Shown here: positions 44,386 to 53,107 of the stretch, piece by piece
Layout of the letters: each line of letters starts with the position of its first letter
Position numbering within the stretch: position 1 is the stretch's first letter
NCBI GenBank assembly: GCA_017381935.1
Contig: JAFOBG010000021.1
Location: 36,257-100,256 of the forward strand
Direction: 5' to 3'
DNA length: 64,000 nucleotides
Origin: Alistipes sp.
GTDB taxonomy: Bacteria > Bacteroidota > Bacteroidia > Bacteroidales > Rikenellaceae
Position numbers and translations under genes: made by a program
Notes under the pieces: model-generated
The model's input: the letters and a program-made list of their open reading frames with translations, nothing else
What the model was told of the DNA's origin: nothing
Database searches by the model: none

Positions 44386-44871
44386 ATGAAAAAACTTCTC
44401 TGTTTAATTTTAGCATCTATCTCTATCTTTTCACTCTCAGCACAACAGCTTCCGGATGTGAAGGTTGAGAATTCAGAGGGCAAAATAATCTCAGTCAGAG
44501 AGCTTGTCGGCAAGCCTTTGATTATCTGCTATTGGTCTATTACATGCAAACCTTGTATTCAGGAGTTGATGACAATTCTTGACCAGATTGAGGATTGGAA
44601 GGCTGAGGCAGACTTTGAGGTTCTTGCTGTCTCTGTTGACGATAGCCGACTCAAGGCTACGGCTAAGGCTAAATCTCAGGTATTTAATAAAGACTTTATC
44701 TGCCTCTTTGATGCTAATCAAGACCTAAAGCGAGCTATGAATGTATCGCTCACACCTCAGAGCTTTGTAGTAGATAAGAGTGGCAATATCGTTTACTCTC
44801 ACACAGGATATACACCTGGCTCTGAGCAGGAGTTGATTGACAAGGTAATCGAACTATCTAAAAAGAGATAA
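44386..44871 (+). CDS. Exported TlpA/ResA-type thioredoxin-like protein
   Basis: 161 residues with a signal peptide (MKKLLCLILASISIFSLSAQ). A thioredoxin fold of the TlpA/AhpC class follows: LVGKPLIICYWSITCKPCIQ holds the redox pair Cys54-Cys57 (CKPC), followed by FEVLAVSVDD and SLTPQSFVVDKSGNIVYSH with the cis-proline. It probably reduces disulfides in the periplasm. It lies 6 bases upstream of the DUF6029 barrel gene and in line with an Omp28-like gene that has its own CxxC. Confidence 0.85.
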   Translation: MKKLLCLILASISIFSLSAQQLPDVKVENSEGKIISVRELVGKPLIICYWSITCKPCIQELMTILDQIEDWKAEADFEVLAVSVDDSRLKATAKAKSQVFNKDFICLFDANQDLKRAMNVSLTPQSFVVDKSGNIVYSHTGYTPGSEQELIDKVIELSKKR

Positions 44872-44877
44872 CTCACT

Positions 44878-46446
44878 ATGAAGAGACTTCTATTTTTTGC
44901 AGTTGCACTCCTCTGTAGCTTTGTTGCATCAGCTCAAATATCGCTCGGAGAAAAGGGTGGTGTGATTTCCGGTAGTATTGAGAGTAATAACATTGTCTAT
45001 TTTAACGACAAGGCTCTCTCTACCCCTGCTCCGGATACACACTTCGGTTCAAACGACTTTATCAAGGTAGATTATACACTCGACCGTTTCTCGGCAGGTA
45101 TTCAGGTTGAAACTTATCTTCCTGCTCTTCAGGGATATGAAATCGGTCTTTATGGCAACCAATTTAAGGTAGTTACACCAATGATTTATGCTCAGTGGCA
45201 GGATAAGAGCTACTCTGTAACTCTGGGTAATCTATATGACCAATTCGGTAACGGTATTATCTTCCGTAGCTTCGAGGACCGTCAACTCGGTCTTAACAAC
45301 TCTCTTTTGGGTCTGCGTGCTACTTGGAACTTAGGAAGCTATCTCTCTCTTAAGGCTCTCTATGGCCGTCCACGCCTATATACCAACTACCAGACATGCT
45401 GGGCAGGTGGTGCCGATTTATCACTCTCTTTGGGTGATATGTTCGGCTTTAACAAAGGTTCTCTCTTCCTTGAGGGTAGCTATGTAAATCGTTATGAGAA
45501 GATGAGTGCTATAGCCTCTAAGAATCTACTTAACCTCTACTCTGCCCGTATCAACTTCGATGTGGCAGGTGTTACCTTCCGTAGCGAGTATGTGGGTAAG
45601 GGCAAGGACTTTATAGAAGGCGACAAAAGTGGCAAGGCTATCTATGGAGAGGTAGGATATGCAAAGAGTGGTTTTAGCTTTACCGCTATGGGCCGTATGC
45701 TCGATAAGATGAACACTCCACTTACTATGGATGGCATAGGAACAGGTAATACACTCAACTATCTGCCTGCTCTGACACGCCAATATACCTATATGCTTGC
45801 CAACCTCAACCCTTATCAGATAAATGCCGAGGGTGAGATAGGTGGTCAGGCAGACTTCTACTACTCATATCGTAGCAAGACCAACCGCTATCGCTATTGG
45901 AACTTCCACCTCAACTACTCTACCTACTACACACTACACTCAGGTCAGAGCAAATCGGGAGCTCGTGAGCGTCTGTGGCAGGATATTAACTTCGACGTGG
46001 AGCGTCAGTGGTCAAAGAAGCTCAAGACTACATTTCTCTTCTCTATGCAGGAGTGGAATCCTTATCATGGCTACCACCACCGCACCTATGTATCTAATAT
46101 CTTTGTGGCAGATGTTCAGTACAAGTTCGACCGCAAGAAGTCTCTGCGTGTAGAGGCTCAGTACCTGCTCTCTGCCGAGCATGAGGGCGATTGGGTAGCT
46201 GGCCTTGTAGAGTTTAATATGGCTCCAAAGTGGAGTTTCTTTGTAAGCGATATGTATAATAATGGCCGTGGAGAGATTGGTACTAAGAAGAACTACTACT
46301 CTATTGGTGGTAGCTATACTATCAAGCGTACTCGCATACAGCTCAGCTATGGACGAAACCGTGCAGGATATATCTGCTCTGGTGGTGTATGTCGCTACTC
46401 TCCTGAGTATAACGGAATTAACATTGCTATAACCTCTTCATTCTAA
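44878..46446 (+). CDS. DUF6029-type outer-membrane beta-barrel protein
   Basis: 522 residues. A signal peptide (cut near FVASAQ) is followed by an unbroken series of amphipathic beta strands rich in Tyr, Phe and Gly (GVISGSIESNNIVYFNDKA; VTLGNLYDQFGNGIIFRSF). The chain ends in GINIAITSSF, with the C-terminal Phe needed for barrel insertion. This matches the DUF6029 family, whose function is unknown. It lies between a periplasmic thioredoxin-like protein and an Omp28-like lipoprotein with 5-6 base spacings, so all three are one transcription unit. Confidence 0.82.
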   Translation: MKRLLFFAVALLCSFVASAQISLGEKGGVISGSIESNNIVYFNDKALSTPAPDTHFGSNDFIKVDYTLDRFSAGIQVETYLPALQGYEIGLYGNQFKVVTPMIYAQWQDKSYSVTLGNLYDQFGNGIIFRSFEDRQLGLNNSLLGLRATWNLGSYLSLKALYGRPRLYTNYQTCWAGGADLSLSLGDMFGFNKGSLFLEGSYVNRYEKMSAIASKNLLNLYSARINFDVAGVTFRSEYVGKGKDFIEGDKSGKAIYGEVGYAKSGFSFTAMGRMLDKMNTPLTMDGIGTGNTLNYLPALTRQYTYMLANLNPYQINAEGEIGGQADFYYSYRSKTNRYRYWNFHLNYSTYYTLHSGQSKSGARERLWQDINFDVERQWSKKLKTTFLFSMQEWNPYHGYHHRTYVSNIFVADVQYKFDRKKSLRVEAQYLLSAEHEGDWVAGLVEFNMAPKWSFFVSDMYNNGRGEIGTKKNYYSIGGSYTIKRTRIQLSYGRNRAGYICSGGVCRYSPEYNGINIAITSSF

Positions 46447-46451
46447 ATATT

Positions 46452-47930
46452 ATGAGAAAGTTTTTATATGCTATGGTTGCGCTCTTTGCGACCTTCACAT
46501 TAACCTCATGCCTCTTAGGCGTAGGTTCTGATGAAAATCCAGACGATGTAGGCAACACCTCTGGTTTCAAGGTTAATGTTTCATCTACTGTCATCTCTGC
46601 AGATGGCGAAGATACAGCTATTTTCAGCGTTCTTTACAACGGTGAGGATGTAACTGCTCAGTCAACCCTCTACAATGCTACAACAGATGAGCCTTGCAGT
46701 TCAATGAGTTTCTCTACCACTATTGCAGGCCTCTATCCATTCTATGTTACCTACGACCAATACAAGAGCGAGGTAATTACCATTACAGCCGTTTCAAACA
46801 TCGACTTGAGCAACAAGGATGAGGAGGGTCTGAGTGTTGCGCTCTCAACAAACCTCGTTCAGGTGGGTAAGAATAGTGCTACATTTATCATTCGCTACAA
46901 TGGCAAGGTTTTGTCGGCTGATGAGATTAAGAATGTAAAGATTTACGACGCTGCAGATGATTCACAGGCTCAAATCTCTGACACTCAGAGCGTTGGCTCG
47001 ACATTCCATTATGTGGTAGTATCTGATAATGGTACTGACTATCTTCTACCGGCATACTCTGCAAATCAGACAGGTACAAAGAGTTTTTGGGTTGGATATA
47101 AGCTCTCTAACACTCGAGAGAACCCTGTATCTATTACAGCTGTTAACTCTCAGATTCCATCAAGCCCTGTAGATTCTCAGCCAACAAATACAAACTTTGT
47201 ACATCGTGTATTGCTGACACAGATGACAGGTGTTAGATGCGGTTATTGTCCACTGCTTAAAGTTGCGTTGCATGAGTTGGCAGAGGATAGTAACTACAAC
47301 AACAAATATGTTCATACAGCTGTCCACGGAAAAGCATTTGACAACATCTTCAATGTCTCTGTAGATGGCCGCGACCTTGGAAACATCTTAAATGTTGCAG
47401 GTAGCTATCCTTATATATTCTATGATTTGGCAGACTCTCATAGTGGAGGATATGACCCTGAGCGTAACCTCGAGTATTTGCATTCTCATATTGACTCTCG
47501 TCTGAAAAATCAGGCTCGTGCAGGTATTGCAGCCCGTACAGAGCTAAAGGATAATATGCTTCTTGTTCGCACATCGGTTAAGGTATCACATACCGGCGAG
47601 TATCTTGTCGGAGCATGGCTTGTAGAGAGCGACTTGTATGCAAAGCAGGCTAACAATACTGAGCTACGAGAGGACTATTTGGACTATCACAATAACGTAG
47701 TACGTCTGGCAGATAGCAATACAACAAACTTCTTGGGACACTCTTTGGGTACAATTGCTAAGGGTGAACGTGCTGACCACCTATTTGTAATGGAGTTAGA
47801 CCCATCTTGGAAGACCGAGAACTGCCACTTGGTACTCTTTGTATCAACAGTTCAGTTTAACAAGCTTACAATTACCAACACTGTTCGTACTTCATCACTC
47901 ACTTCAGGCGTTGAGTTTGAGTATAGATAG
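46452..47930 (+). CDS. Omp28-related surface lipoprotein
   Basis: 492 residues with lipobox TLTSC (Cys20). Residues 35-235 form two or more Ig-like beta modules (FKVNVSSTVISADGEDTAIF, repeated in variant form near 128). From about 248 the Omp28-like thioredoxin-fold domain begins: FVHRVLLTQMTGVRCGYCPL with Cys263-Cys266. Omp28 of Porphyromonas gingivalis is a surface protein, and members of this family often have CxxC. Third gene of the thioredoxin-DUF6029-Omp28 unit. Confidence 0.83.
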   Translation: MRKFLYAMVALFATFTLTSCLLGVGSDENPDDVGNTSGFKVNVSSTVISADGEDTAIFSVLYNGEDVTAQSTLYNATTDEPCSSMSFSTTIAGLYPFYVTYDQYKSEVITITAVSNIDLSNKDEEGLSVALSTNLVQVGKNSATFIIRYNGKVLSADEIKNVKIYDAADDSQAQISDTQSVGSTFHYVVVSDNGTDYLLPAYSANQTGTKSFWVGYKLSNTRENPVSITAVNSQIPSSPVDSQPTNTNFVHRVLLTQMTGVRCGYCPLLKVALHELAEDSNYNNKYVHTAVHGKAFDNIFNVSVDGRDLGNILNVAGSYPYIFYDLADSHSGGYDPERNLEYLHSHIDSRLKNQARAGIAARTELKDNMLLVRTSVKVSHTGEYLVGAWLVESDLYAKQANNTELREDYLDYHNNVVRLADSNTTNFLGHSLGTIAKGERADHLFVMELDPSWKTENCHLVLFVSTVQFNKLTITNTVRTSSLTSGVEFEYR

Positions 47931-47948
47931 TAGGAAATCGTTTGCACA

Positions 47949-47985
47949 AAAAATAGGGAATCGCATCAGCGTTTCCCTATTTTTA
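47949..47985. terminator. Bidirectional terminator
   Basis: AAATAGGGAA-TCGC / GCG-TTTCCCTATTT stem flanked by A- and T-tracts, between the Omp28-like gene (+) and the coiled-coil gene (-). Confidence 0.85.
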
Positions 47986-48538
47986 TATACTCTGTATATA
48001 CCACTTCTGTATGTGGATTACTACTTACAATATGTTGCTTTATGGCCTTTGTGCCAAAACGGAAAAATAAAAATTTACGAGGCACCCGATAGACTATTTG
48101 TTTGAGTGTATCAACACTATGCACCTTGCACTCAACACTATCTTGTGCTATTTTGCCCTCAACTGTAACCCAACTATCTCTCCAACAGAATAGCCTTACC
48201 GTATCTAACACCACAACACTATCAACTACCGGCACTCTAACCTCAACTGTAGTTGTTGTAATGCTCTTTGCGGCGCTCTCAAGACGTCGTATCTTAAGGC
48301 CCATATCTCTTATTTTTGCGGCATCTGCAGCCCTTAACTCCTCATACTCCCCTACCTTCAGCCTCAGTACTTGTGCTGAGGCCGCAGCCCTCTCTGTCTC
48401 TGTTCTGTAATACTCTACACTCTGACTAAGAGCAACATTATTGTTTCTCAATCTTGCTGTCTGACGAGCCATAAATTTCGCTCCGAAAACAATCACCGCA
48501 GTAGCCACTACGGCATAGATAATAAGGTATTTTTTCAT
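47966..48538 (-). CDS. Membrane-anchored coiled-coil protein (DUF6549-like)
   Basis: 190 residues. An N-terminal membrane helix (3-22, YLIIYAVVATAVIVFGA) is followed by a predicted coiled coil (about 25-95; LRNNNVALSQSVEYYRTETE ... IRRLESAAKS). A small beta domain (VEVRVPVVDSVVVLDTVRLF) comes next, and the C-terminus is basic. The layout resembles DUF6549 proteins found in Bacteroidota genomes and their prophages, but no phage genes are nearby. Its stop overlaps the terminator hairpin. Function unknown. Confidence 0.6.
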   Translation of the reverse strand: MKKYLIIYAVVATAVIVFGAKFMARQTARLRNNNVALSQSVEYYRTETERAAASAQVLRLKVGEYEELRAADAAKIRDMGLKIRRLESAAKSITTTTVEVRVPVVDSVVVLDTVRLFCWRDSWVTVEGKIAQDSVECKVHSVDTLKQIVYRVPRKFLFFRFGTKAIKQHIVSSNPHTEVVYTEYIKIGKR

Positions 48539-48623
48539 CTTTTCTTCTTTTTAGCTTTACACACAAAAATAACATATCTCAGAGGCTGAGTGTTTATATT
48601 TCTTTTAGAAAAAAGAGGTTAAT

Positions 48624-48654
48624 TTTGATTTTTAAATTATAGTAACTACATTTG
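48624..48654 (+). promoter_or_regulatory. coaD-lpxD operon promoter
   Basis: TTTG (48624-48627), 19-base spacer, TACATTTG (48647-48654). The ATG at 48663 starts only 8 bases after the -7 box, so the transcript may be leaderless or nearly so. Confidence 0.75.
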
Positions 48655-48662
48655 TAGTTATT

Positions 48663-49136
48663 ATGGAACGAATTGCACTTTTCCCCGGATCTTTTGACCC
48701 ATTTACAAGAGGTCATGAATCACTTGTCAAGGAGGCCCTAAGGCTATTTGACAAGGTGGTAATAGCTGTAGGTGATAATATCTCTAAACGAGGTCTGCTT
48801 ACCACTGAGCAACGTATAGCCCTTATTGCAGACCGCTATGCCGACGATAGTCGTGTCAGTGTTACCTCTTATAACATCCTTACAGGCGACTTTGCTCGCC
48901 AGATAGGGGCTGTAGCGATGATTAGAGGCATAAGAAACACTACCGACTTTAACTTCGAGCGCTCAATAGAGGCCACTAATCGCCGTCTATTTCCGGAGAT
49001 TACAACCGTAATGCTTGTAACCCCTGATGAGTATGCGCATATATCATCAAGCATTGTAAGAGAGCTTATTGCCTTTAACCATGATGTCTCTCAGTTTATG
49101 CCGGAGGGTATAGATATTAAAAACTATTTATTATAA
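48663..49136 (+). CDS. coaD: Pantetheine-phosphate adenylyltransferase
   Basis: 157 residues, normal length. [13 protein letters not shown] (9-21) is the nucleotidyltransferase motif with the catalytic TxGH histidine, and [13 protein letters not shown] near 125 is the ISSS-type ATP-binding signature. It transfers AMP from ATP to 4'-phosphopantetheine, giving dephospho-CoA, the penultimate step of coenzyme A synthesis. lpxD follows after 17 bases. Confidence 0.95.
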   Translation: MERIALFPGSFDPFTRGHESLVKEALRLFDKVVIAVGDNISKRGLLTTEQRIALIADRYADDSRVSVTSYNILTGDFARQIGAVAMIRGIRNTTDFNFERSIEATNRRLFPEITTVMLVTPDEYAHISSSIVRELIAFNHDVSQFMPEGIDIKNYLL

Positions 49137-49153
49137 CATATAGAACACGCCTT

Positions 49154-50191
49154 ATGCAGTTTACAGCAGAAATGATTGCCGGACTTGTCTCCGGAGAGGT
49201 TGTTGGCGATAAGAACGCCGCAGTATATACAGTATCATCTATCGAAGATGGCAAAGAGGGCGGCTTGGCATATCTGTCCAACCCTAAATATGAACAATTC
49301 CTATACACTACACAATGTTCTATTGTCCTTGTAGATAAATCTTTTGAGCCAAAAGAGGAGGTAAAGGCTACCCTTATCAAGGTCGATAATGTAGGCGCTT
49401 GCGTGCTACAACTTCTTCAGATGTATCAGGCTATGAAGCCTCAGAAGAGTGGCATCTCACCTCGTGCCTCTATCTCAGAGAAGGCTACAGTGGCAGAAAA
49501 CTGCTATATCGGCGACTTTGCAGTCATTGAGGATGGTGCAGTCGTTGAGAGTGGAGCAAAGATATACCCACACTGCTACGTGGGCGACAAGGTAAAAGTT
49601 GGTGAGGGCACAACACTCTACCCTCGTGTTACCATCTATGAGGGTTGTCAGGTAGGCAAGCGTTGTATTATCCATGCCGGCGCAGTAATTGGTGCTGACG
49701 GCTTTGGTTTTGCCCCTAATGCTCAGGGTGGTTTTGATAAGATTCCACAGCTCGGAAACGTAATTATCGAGGATGATGTAGAGATTGGCGCAAACACATG
49801 TATCGACCGTGCAAAGACAGACTCAACAATTATCCGTCGTGGTGTTAAGTTAGACAATCTTATCCAGATTGGCCATAATGTGCAGATTGGCGAGAATACC
49901 GTATCTTCTGCACAGATGGGTATTGCCGGCACCTCAAAGGTCGGCAAGAACTGTTTCCTTGCAGGTCAGGTGGGTATTGCAGACCACATCACTATCGGTA
50001 ACAACGTCAAGATTGGCTCACAGAGTGGTATCGACCGTAATGTACCTGATGGAGAGATTCGTTTTGGTTCGCCTGCTCTCAAGGGCATGGGTTACTATCG
50101 CAGTTTCGCCGTATTCAAGGAACTTCCTGAGATGGCAAAGCAGTTGCGAGCATTAGAGAAGAGAGTAGCCGAACTTTCAAAGGAGGAGTAA
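49154..50191 (+). CDS. lpxD: UDP-3-O-acylglucosamine N-acyltransferase
   Basis: 345 residues. The N-terminal uridine-binding domain (1-105) is followed by a left-handed beta-helix of hexapeptide repeats (for example [20 protein letters not shown]). [14 protein letters not shown] contains the catalytic histidine. LpxD adds the second acyl chain to the glucosamine in lipid A synthesis. It is cytoplasmic and trimeric. Its stop codon overlaps the start of the next gene by one base (TAATG). Confidence 0.95.
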   Translation: MQFTAEMIAGLVSGEVVGDKNAAVYTVSSIEDGKEGGLAYLSNPKYEQFLYTTQCSIVLVDKSFEPKEEVKATLIKVDNVGACVLQLLQMYQAMKPQKSGISPRASISEKATVAENCYIGDFAVIEDGAVVESGAKIYPHCYVGDKVKVGEGTTLYPRVTIYEGCQVGKRCIIHAGAVIGADGFGFAPNAQGGFDKIPQLGNVIIEDDVEIGANTCIDRAKTDSTIIRRGVKLDNLIQIGHNVQIGENTVSSAQMGIAGTSKVGKNCFLAGQVGIADHITIGNNVKIGSQSGIDRNVPDGEIRFGSPALKGMGYYRSFAVFKELPEMAKQLRALEKRVAELSKEE

Positions 50192-50832
50192 TGAAGAGTA
50201 TTATTTTAGCCCTAACACTGCTCTTTATCTCTTGTAGCAGTAACAGTGATGGCCGATTTGTCATTGAGGGCCAAACATCAGAGTTAGACGGCAAGTACTA
50301 CTATCTGCTTGACGAGCTAAAGGTGCTCGACTCTGCAAAGATTGAAAATGGTAGATATCGTTTCGAGGGCCTTATTGACTCTCTTGCGCCACTTCGCAAC
50401 ATAAGCAGTACAGATTGTAGTTCGCCTCTGATTACAACTCGCTTTACCTATGTCGTTCTTGAAGAGGGAACAATCCATGTCAAGGAGGATGACAATAGCC
50501 CTACCGGCGGCCTTGTTGTCTATGGTACTGATGCAAACGATGCACTGAACAACTTTGCAGTTAAAGGCTCCCAAATCAGAGAGAAACTCAAGTTTGCAAC
50601 CTCTAAAGAGGAGCGCACTGCAATAATGGAGGAGTACTCTACGTTAGTAGAAAAGACTATAGAGAACAATTTGGACAACTACGCAGGCGTGCAGTTGCTC
50701 TCTGTAAGCGGTAGCCGTTTTTCTAATATGCAGAAGACTAAATATCTGAACAGACTCTCTAAGGAGATGAAAAAGACACGAGCTGCAAAGGCATTAATCC
50801 GTGAACAAGGAACACAAACAAAACAAAAATAG
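50191..50832 (+). CDS. DUF4369-type lipoprotein lacking thioredoxin
   Basis: 213 residues with lipobox LFISC. A DUF4369-like beta domain (FVIEGQTSELDGKYYYLLDE ... GTIHVKEDD, about 22-115) is followed by a helical segment (ERTAIMEEYSTLVEKTIENN). The chain stops where the TlpA thioredoxin domain would begin in its downstream neighbour, which has the same two leading parts. It is probably a shortened tandem paralogue. Its start overlaps the lpxD stop and its stop lies 4 bases before the next ATG, so translation is coupled. Confidence 0.75.
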   Translation: MKSIILALTLLFISCSSNSDGRFVIEGQTSELDGKYYYLLDELKVLDSAKIENGRYRFEGLIDSLAPLRNISSTDCSSPLITTRFTYVVLEEGTIHVKEDDNSPTGGLVVYGTDANDALNNFAVKGSQIREKLKFATSKEERTAIMEEYSTLVEKTIENNLDNYAGVQLLSVSGSRFSNMQKTKYLNRLSKEMKKTRAAKALIREQGTQTKQK

Positions 50833-50836
50833 AGAA

Positions 50837-51904
50837 ATGAGAAAGATTTTTGCAATTTTGGCTGTAGCAGCCGTAGCTGTAAGCTGCAACAACCACCGCA
50901 CAGTTATCAGCGGAGACATTTTAGGCGTTGAGGATGGTACTATCTACCTCACAGAGCCTGTTCGTAATGGAGCAGTTGTAGATTCTACAACAATTGAGAG
51001 TGGTAAGTTTGTTTTCAACATCGACGAGCCTCAGGCTCAGTTCTATGCCCTCAAATCTGCAGACGAGACTATCCTCGGCGTATATACTGAGGATGGACAT
51101 ATTACCATCTCTGGTAATGCAGCAAGTAGCTCTGTAGTAGCTACAGGAACCCCTGCAAATGAGGCTTACAACAAGTTTAATGAGGATATGACTCTCTTTA
51201 ACCAGCGTTATGCTCAGGCTGCAGATGATCAGGAGCGTGAGGCACTCATTAAGGAGTATTATGCATTTATCGACAAGGCTATTGAGGATAATATGACAAA
51301 CATCTTTGGTGTTCACATGTTTATCCAAAACAAGGGCTATGAGCTCTCTGCTGCCGAGATGACTGCAAAGCTTAACGAGCTTTCAGAGCCTATGAAGGCA
51401 TTGCCAATCGTTACCGAGGCTCTCGACAAGGCAGCTCGTAAGATGAAGACCGAGCCACGTGCTGAGGGTAGCCAATTTGTACCTGTATATATCAACATTG
51501 AGCAGCCTAATGTTGATGGCACTCCTGTATCACTTCAGAGCGTAGTTGAGACTAAGGGCAATAAGTATGTTTTGCTCGACTTCTGGGCTTCATGGTGTGG
51601 CCCTTGCATGGGCGAGATGCCTTATCTGAAAGAGGCTTATGCAAAGTATCATAAGAAGGGCTTCGAGATTTATGGTGTATCTTTCGACCGTAAAGCCGAG
51701 GCTTGGAAAGCCGCTATTGCAAAGCAGAACATGAAGTGGGTTAATGTTAGCATTCTCCAGAGCTTTAACAACCCTGCAGCTGAGGAGTATGTAGTAGAGA
51801 GCATCCCTACCAACTTCCTTATCGACTGCTCTAATGGTGAGATTATCGCTAAGAATCTCCGTGGCGAGGCTGTCCTTGAGAAACTTGCTCAGTTGCTTCA
51901 GTAA
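50837..51904 (+). CDS. TlpA-family thiol:disulfide protein with DUF4369 domain
   Basis: 355 residues from the ATG at 50837; a GTG at 50801 inside the previous gene would put a charged stretch before the signal peptide and is rejected. Lipobox AVSC (Cys17), DUF4369-like domain (20-105), helical linker (120-220), then a thioredoxin domain with FWASWCGPCMGEMPYLKE (WCGPC) and ESIPTNFLID with the cis-proline. It is an envelope-anchored disulfide reductase. Fourth gene of coaD-lpxD-DUF4369-tlpA, ended by the hairpin at 51921-51952. Confidence 0.9.
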   Translation: MRKIFAILAVAAVAVSCNNHRTVISGDILGVEDGTIYLTEPVRNGAVVDSTTIESGKFVFNIDEPQAQFYALKSADETILGVYTEDGHITISGNAASSSVVATGTPANEAYNKFNEDMTLFNQRYAQAADDQEREALIKEYYAFIDKAIEDNMTNIFGVHMFIQNKGYELSAAEMTAKLNELSEPMKALPIVTEALDKAARKMKTEPRAEGSQFVPVYINIEQPNVDGTPVSLQSVVETKGNKYVLLDFWASWCGPCMGEMPYLKEAYAKYHKKGFEIYGVSFDRKAEAWKAAIAKQNMKWVNVSILQSFNNPAAEEYVVESIPTNFLIDCSNGEIIAKNLRGEAVLEKLAQLLQ

Positions 51905-51920
51905 GAGGCTACAATAAACT

Positions 51921-51952
51921 AAATAGGTCTTTACTAAAGTAAAGACCTATTT
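51921..51952. terminator. Bidirectional terminator
   Basis: AATAGGTCTTTACT / AGTAAAGACCTATT hairpin followed by a T-tract, between tlpA (+) and ruvC (-). Confidence 0.88.
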
Positions 51953-51953
51953 T

Positions 51954-52574
51954 TTATTCCTTAACTCGACCCTTATTCTCTTTTACAAACTGCTCCCAGG
52001 ACTGCGTGCCTCGCTTTCGAGCAGTTTTTTCACCACCCAAGCCCTTTATACGGCTCTCTCCAAGTGCCTGATTTATCGGATTAGAGTTTGAATAGTAGTG
52101 GCACAGAGCTACTGCCATGCCATCAGTAGCATCGAGCTTTCGTGGTTTGAACTCGATTTTAAGAGTTCGCATAACTATAGATGCCACCTGTTCCTTAGAA
52201 GCGGCTCCGCTACCTGTGATAGCCTGCTTAATGCGTGTAGGAGCATACTCGGCAACACTCTTATTACAGCTAAGTGCCGCTGCCATAGCAACACCCTGCG
52301 CACGGCCAAGTTTGAGCATACTCTGCACATTTTTACCAAAAAATGGAGACTCAAGAGCCACCTCTCGTGGAGAGTACTGATCAATAAGAGCTCTCACTCG
52401 CTCAAAGATATAGCGTAACTTATCGTATGGGCTTGTGATTTTATGCAAATCTATATCGCCAAGTATTATGGGGGTCAAAGTCCGTCCATTAACCTCCAGC
52501 ACCCCATAACCCATATAATTTGTTCCGGGGTCAAGGCCTAAAATGCGATATGGCATTGTACTACTTATCGGCAT
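51954..52574 (-). CDS. ruvC: Holliday junction endodeoxyribonuclease RuvC
   Basis: 206 residues from the ATG at 52574, which has GGGAGA about 8 bases upstream; TTG codons at 52595 and an ATG at 52556 are alternatives. The four acidic residues of the RNase H-like active site are visible: LGLDPGTNYMG (Asp), ALESPFFGKN (Glu), and DATDGMAVALCHYY (two Asp). It cleaves Holliday junctions with RuvAB. The C-terminal tail of about 35 residues is basic. The upstream 108-residue gene ends 23 bases before. Confidence 0.93.
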   Translation of the reverse strand: MPISSTMPYRILGLDPGTNYMGYGVLEVNGRTLTPIILGDIDLHKITSPYDKLRYIFERVRALIDQYSPREVALESPFFGKNVQSMLKLGRAQGVAMAAALSCNKSVAEYAPTRIKQAITGSGAASKEQVASIVMRTLKIEFKPRKLDATDGMAVALCHYYSNSNPINQALGESRIKGLGGEKTARKRGTQSWEQFVKENKGRVKE

Positions 52575-52597
52575 AACTATATCTCCCGACAACAAAA

Positions 52598-52924
52598 CTA
52601 CCCTTTAGAGGCTATCTGTATTTGCAACTTAAACTGAGCATCAGTAATATCGGTCTTAAGACGGATATAGTTGCCAAAGTGTGATACCTTTACAAAATAA
52701 AGACCCTTTGCAGAGATAGTATCAAATTGTGTCCCCTCGTCTGCCCAATGGATGCCATCGTGCGAGATTTGCACCTTTGCCTCAAGAGTTCCTTGTCCTA
52801 CAATATCCTCTACGAAGATAAAAAATATCACTTCATCTGCCCAGCCGACTTCGTACGGATGGGTCTCAAAGCCCTCTGAAAAGGACTTTTTTATCTCTAA
52901 ATGCGCTGCATTAAACTGTTTCAT
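52598..52924 (-). CDS. Small beta-rich protein, 108 residues
   Basis: No family recognised. There is no signal peptide. Alternating hydrophobic and polar residues suggest a small beta sandwich (EVIFFIFVEDIVGQGTLEAK, then VQISHDGIHWADEGTQF and GLYFVKVSHFGNYIRLKTDI). The phrase SHDGIHWADEGT resembles binding modules in phage tail or surface proteins. It lies on the minus strand between the DUF6772 gene (183 bases upstream) and ruvC. It may belong with DUF6772, another beta-rich protein without a signal. Confidence 0.6.
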   Translation of the reverse strand: MKQFNAAHLEIKKSFSEGFETHPYEVGWADEVIFFIFVEDIVGQGTLEAKVQISHDGIHWADEGTQFDTISAKGLYFVKVSHFGNYIRLKTDITDAQFKLQIQIASKG

Positions 52925-53107
52925 CTGATAAAATTTTAATTTTTAGAGGTTGTCTGAATTTGTTTGCAAAGTTATTTATAGTTTGGTTTGTGGCTATTTT
53001 TTTCGCATGGTTTGAGGCGCATAGTGATTCCTATGTAACGAAAACCATACGATAAAAGAGTCGTAAACAGCATAAAAGGTCGAAGTAAATATATTGAAAC
53101 AACCTCT

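Noticed and set aside
50801-50836. GTG start for the TlpA gene inside the preceding gene
   Set aside because: It would place charged residues before the lipoprotein signal; the ATG at 50837 gives a normal signal peptide.
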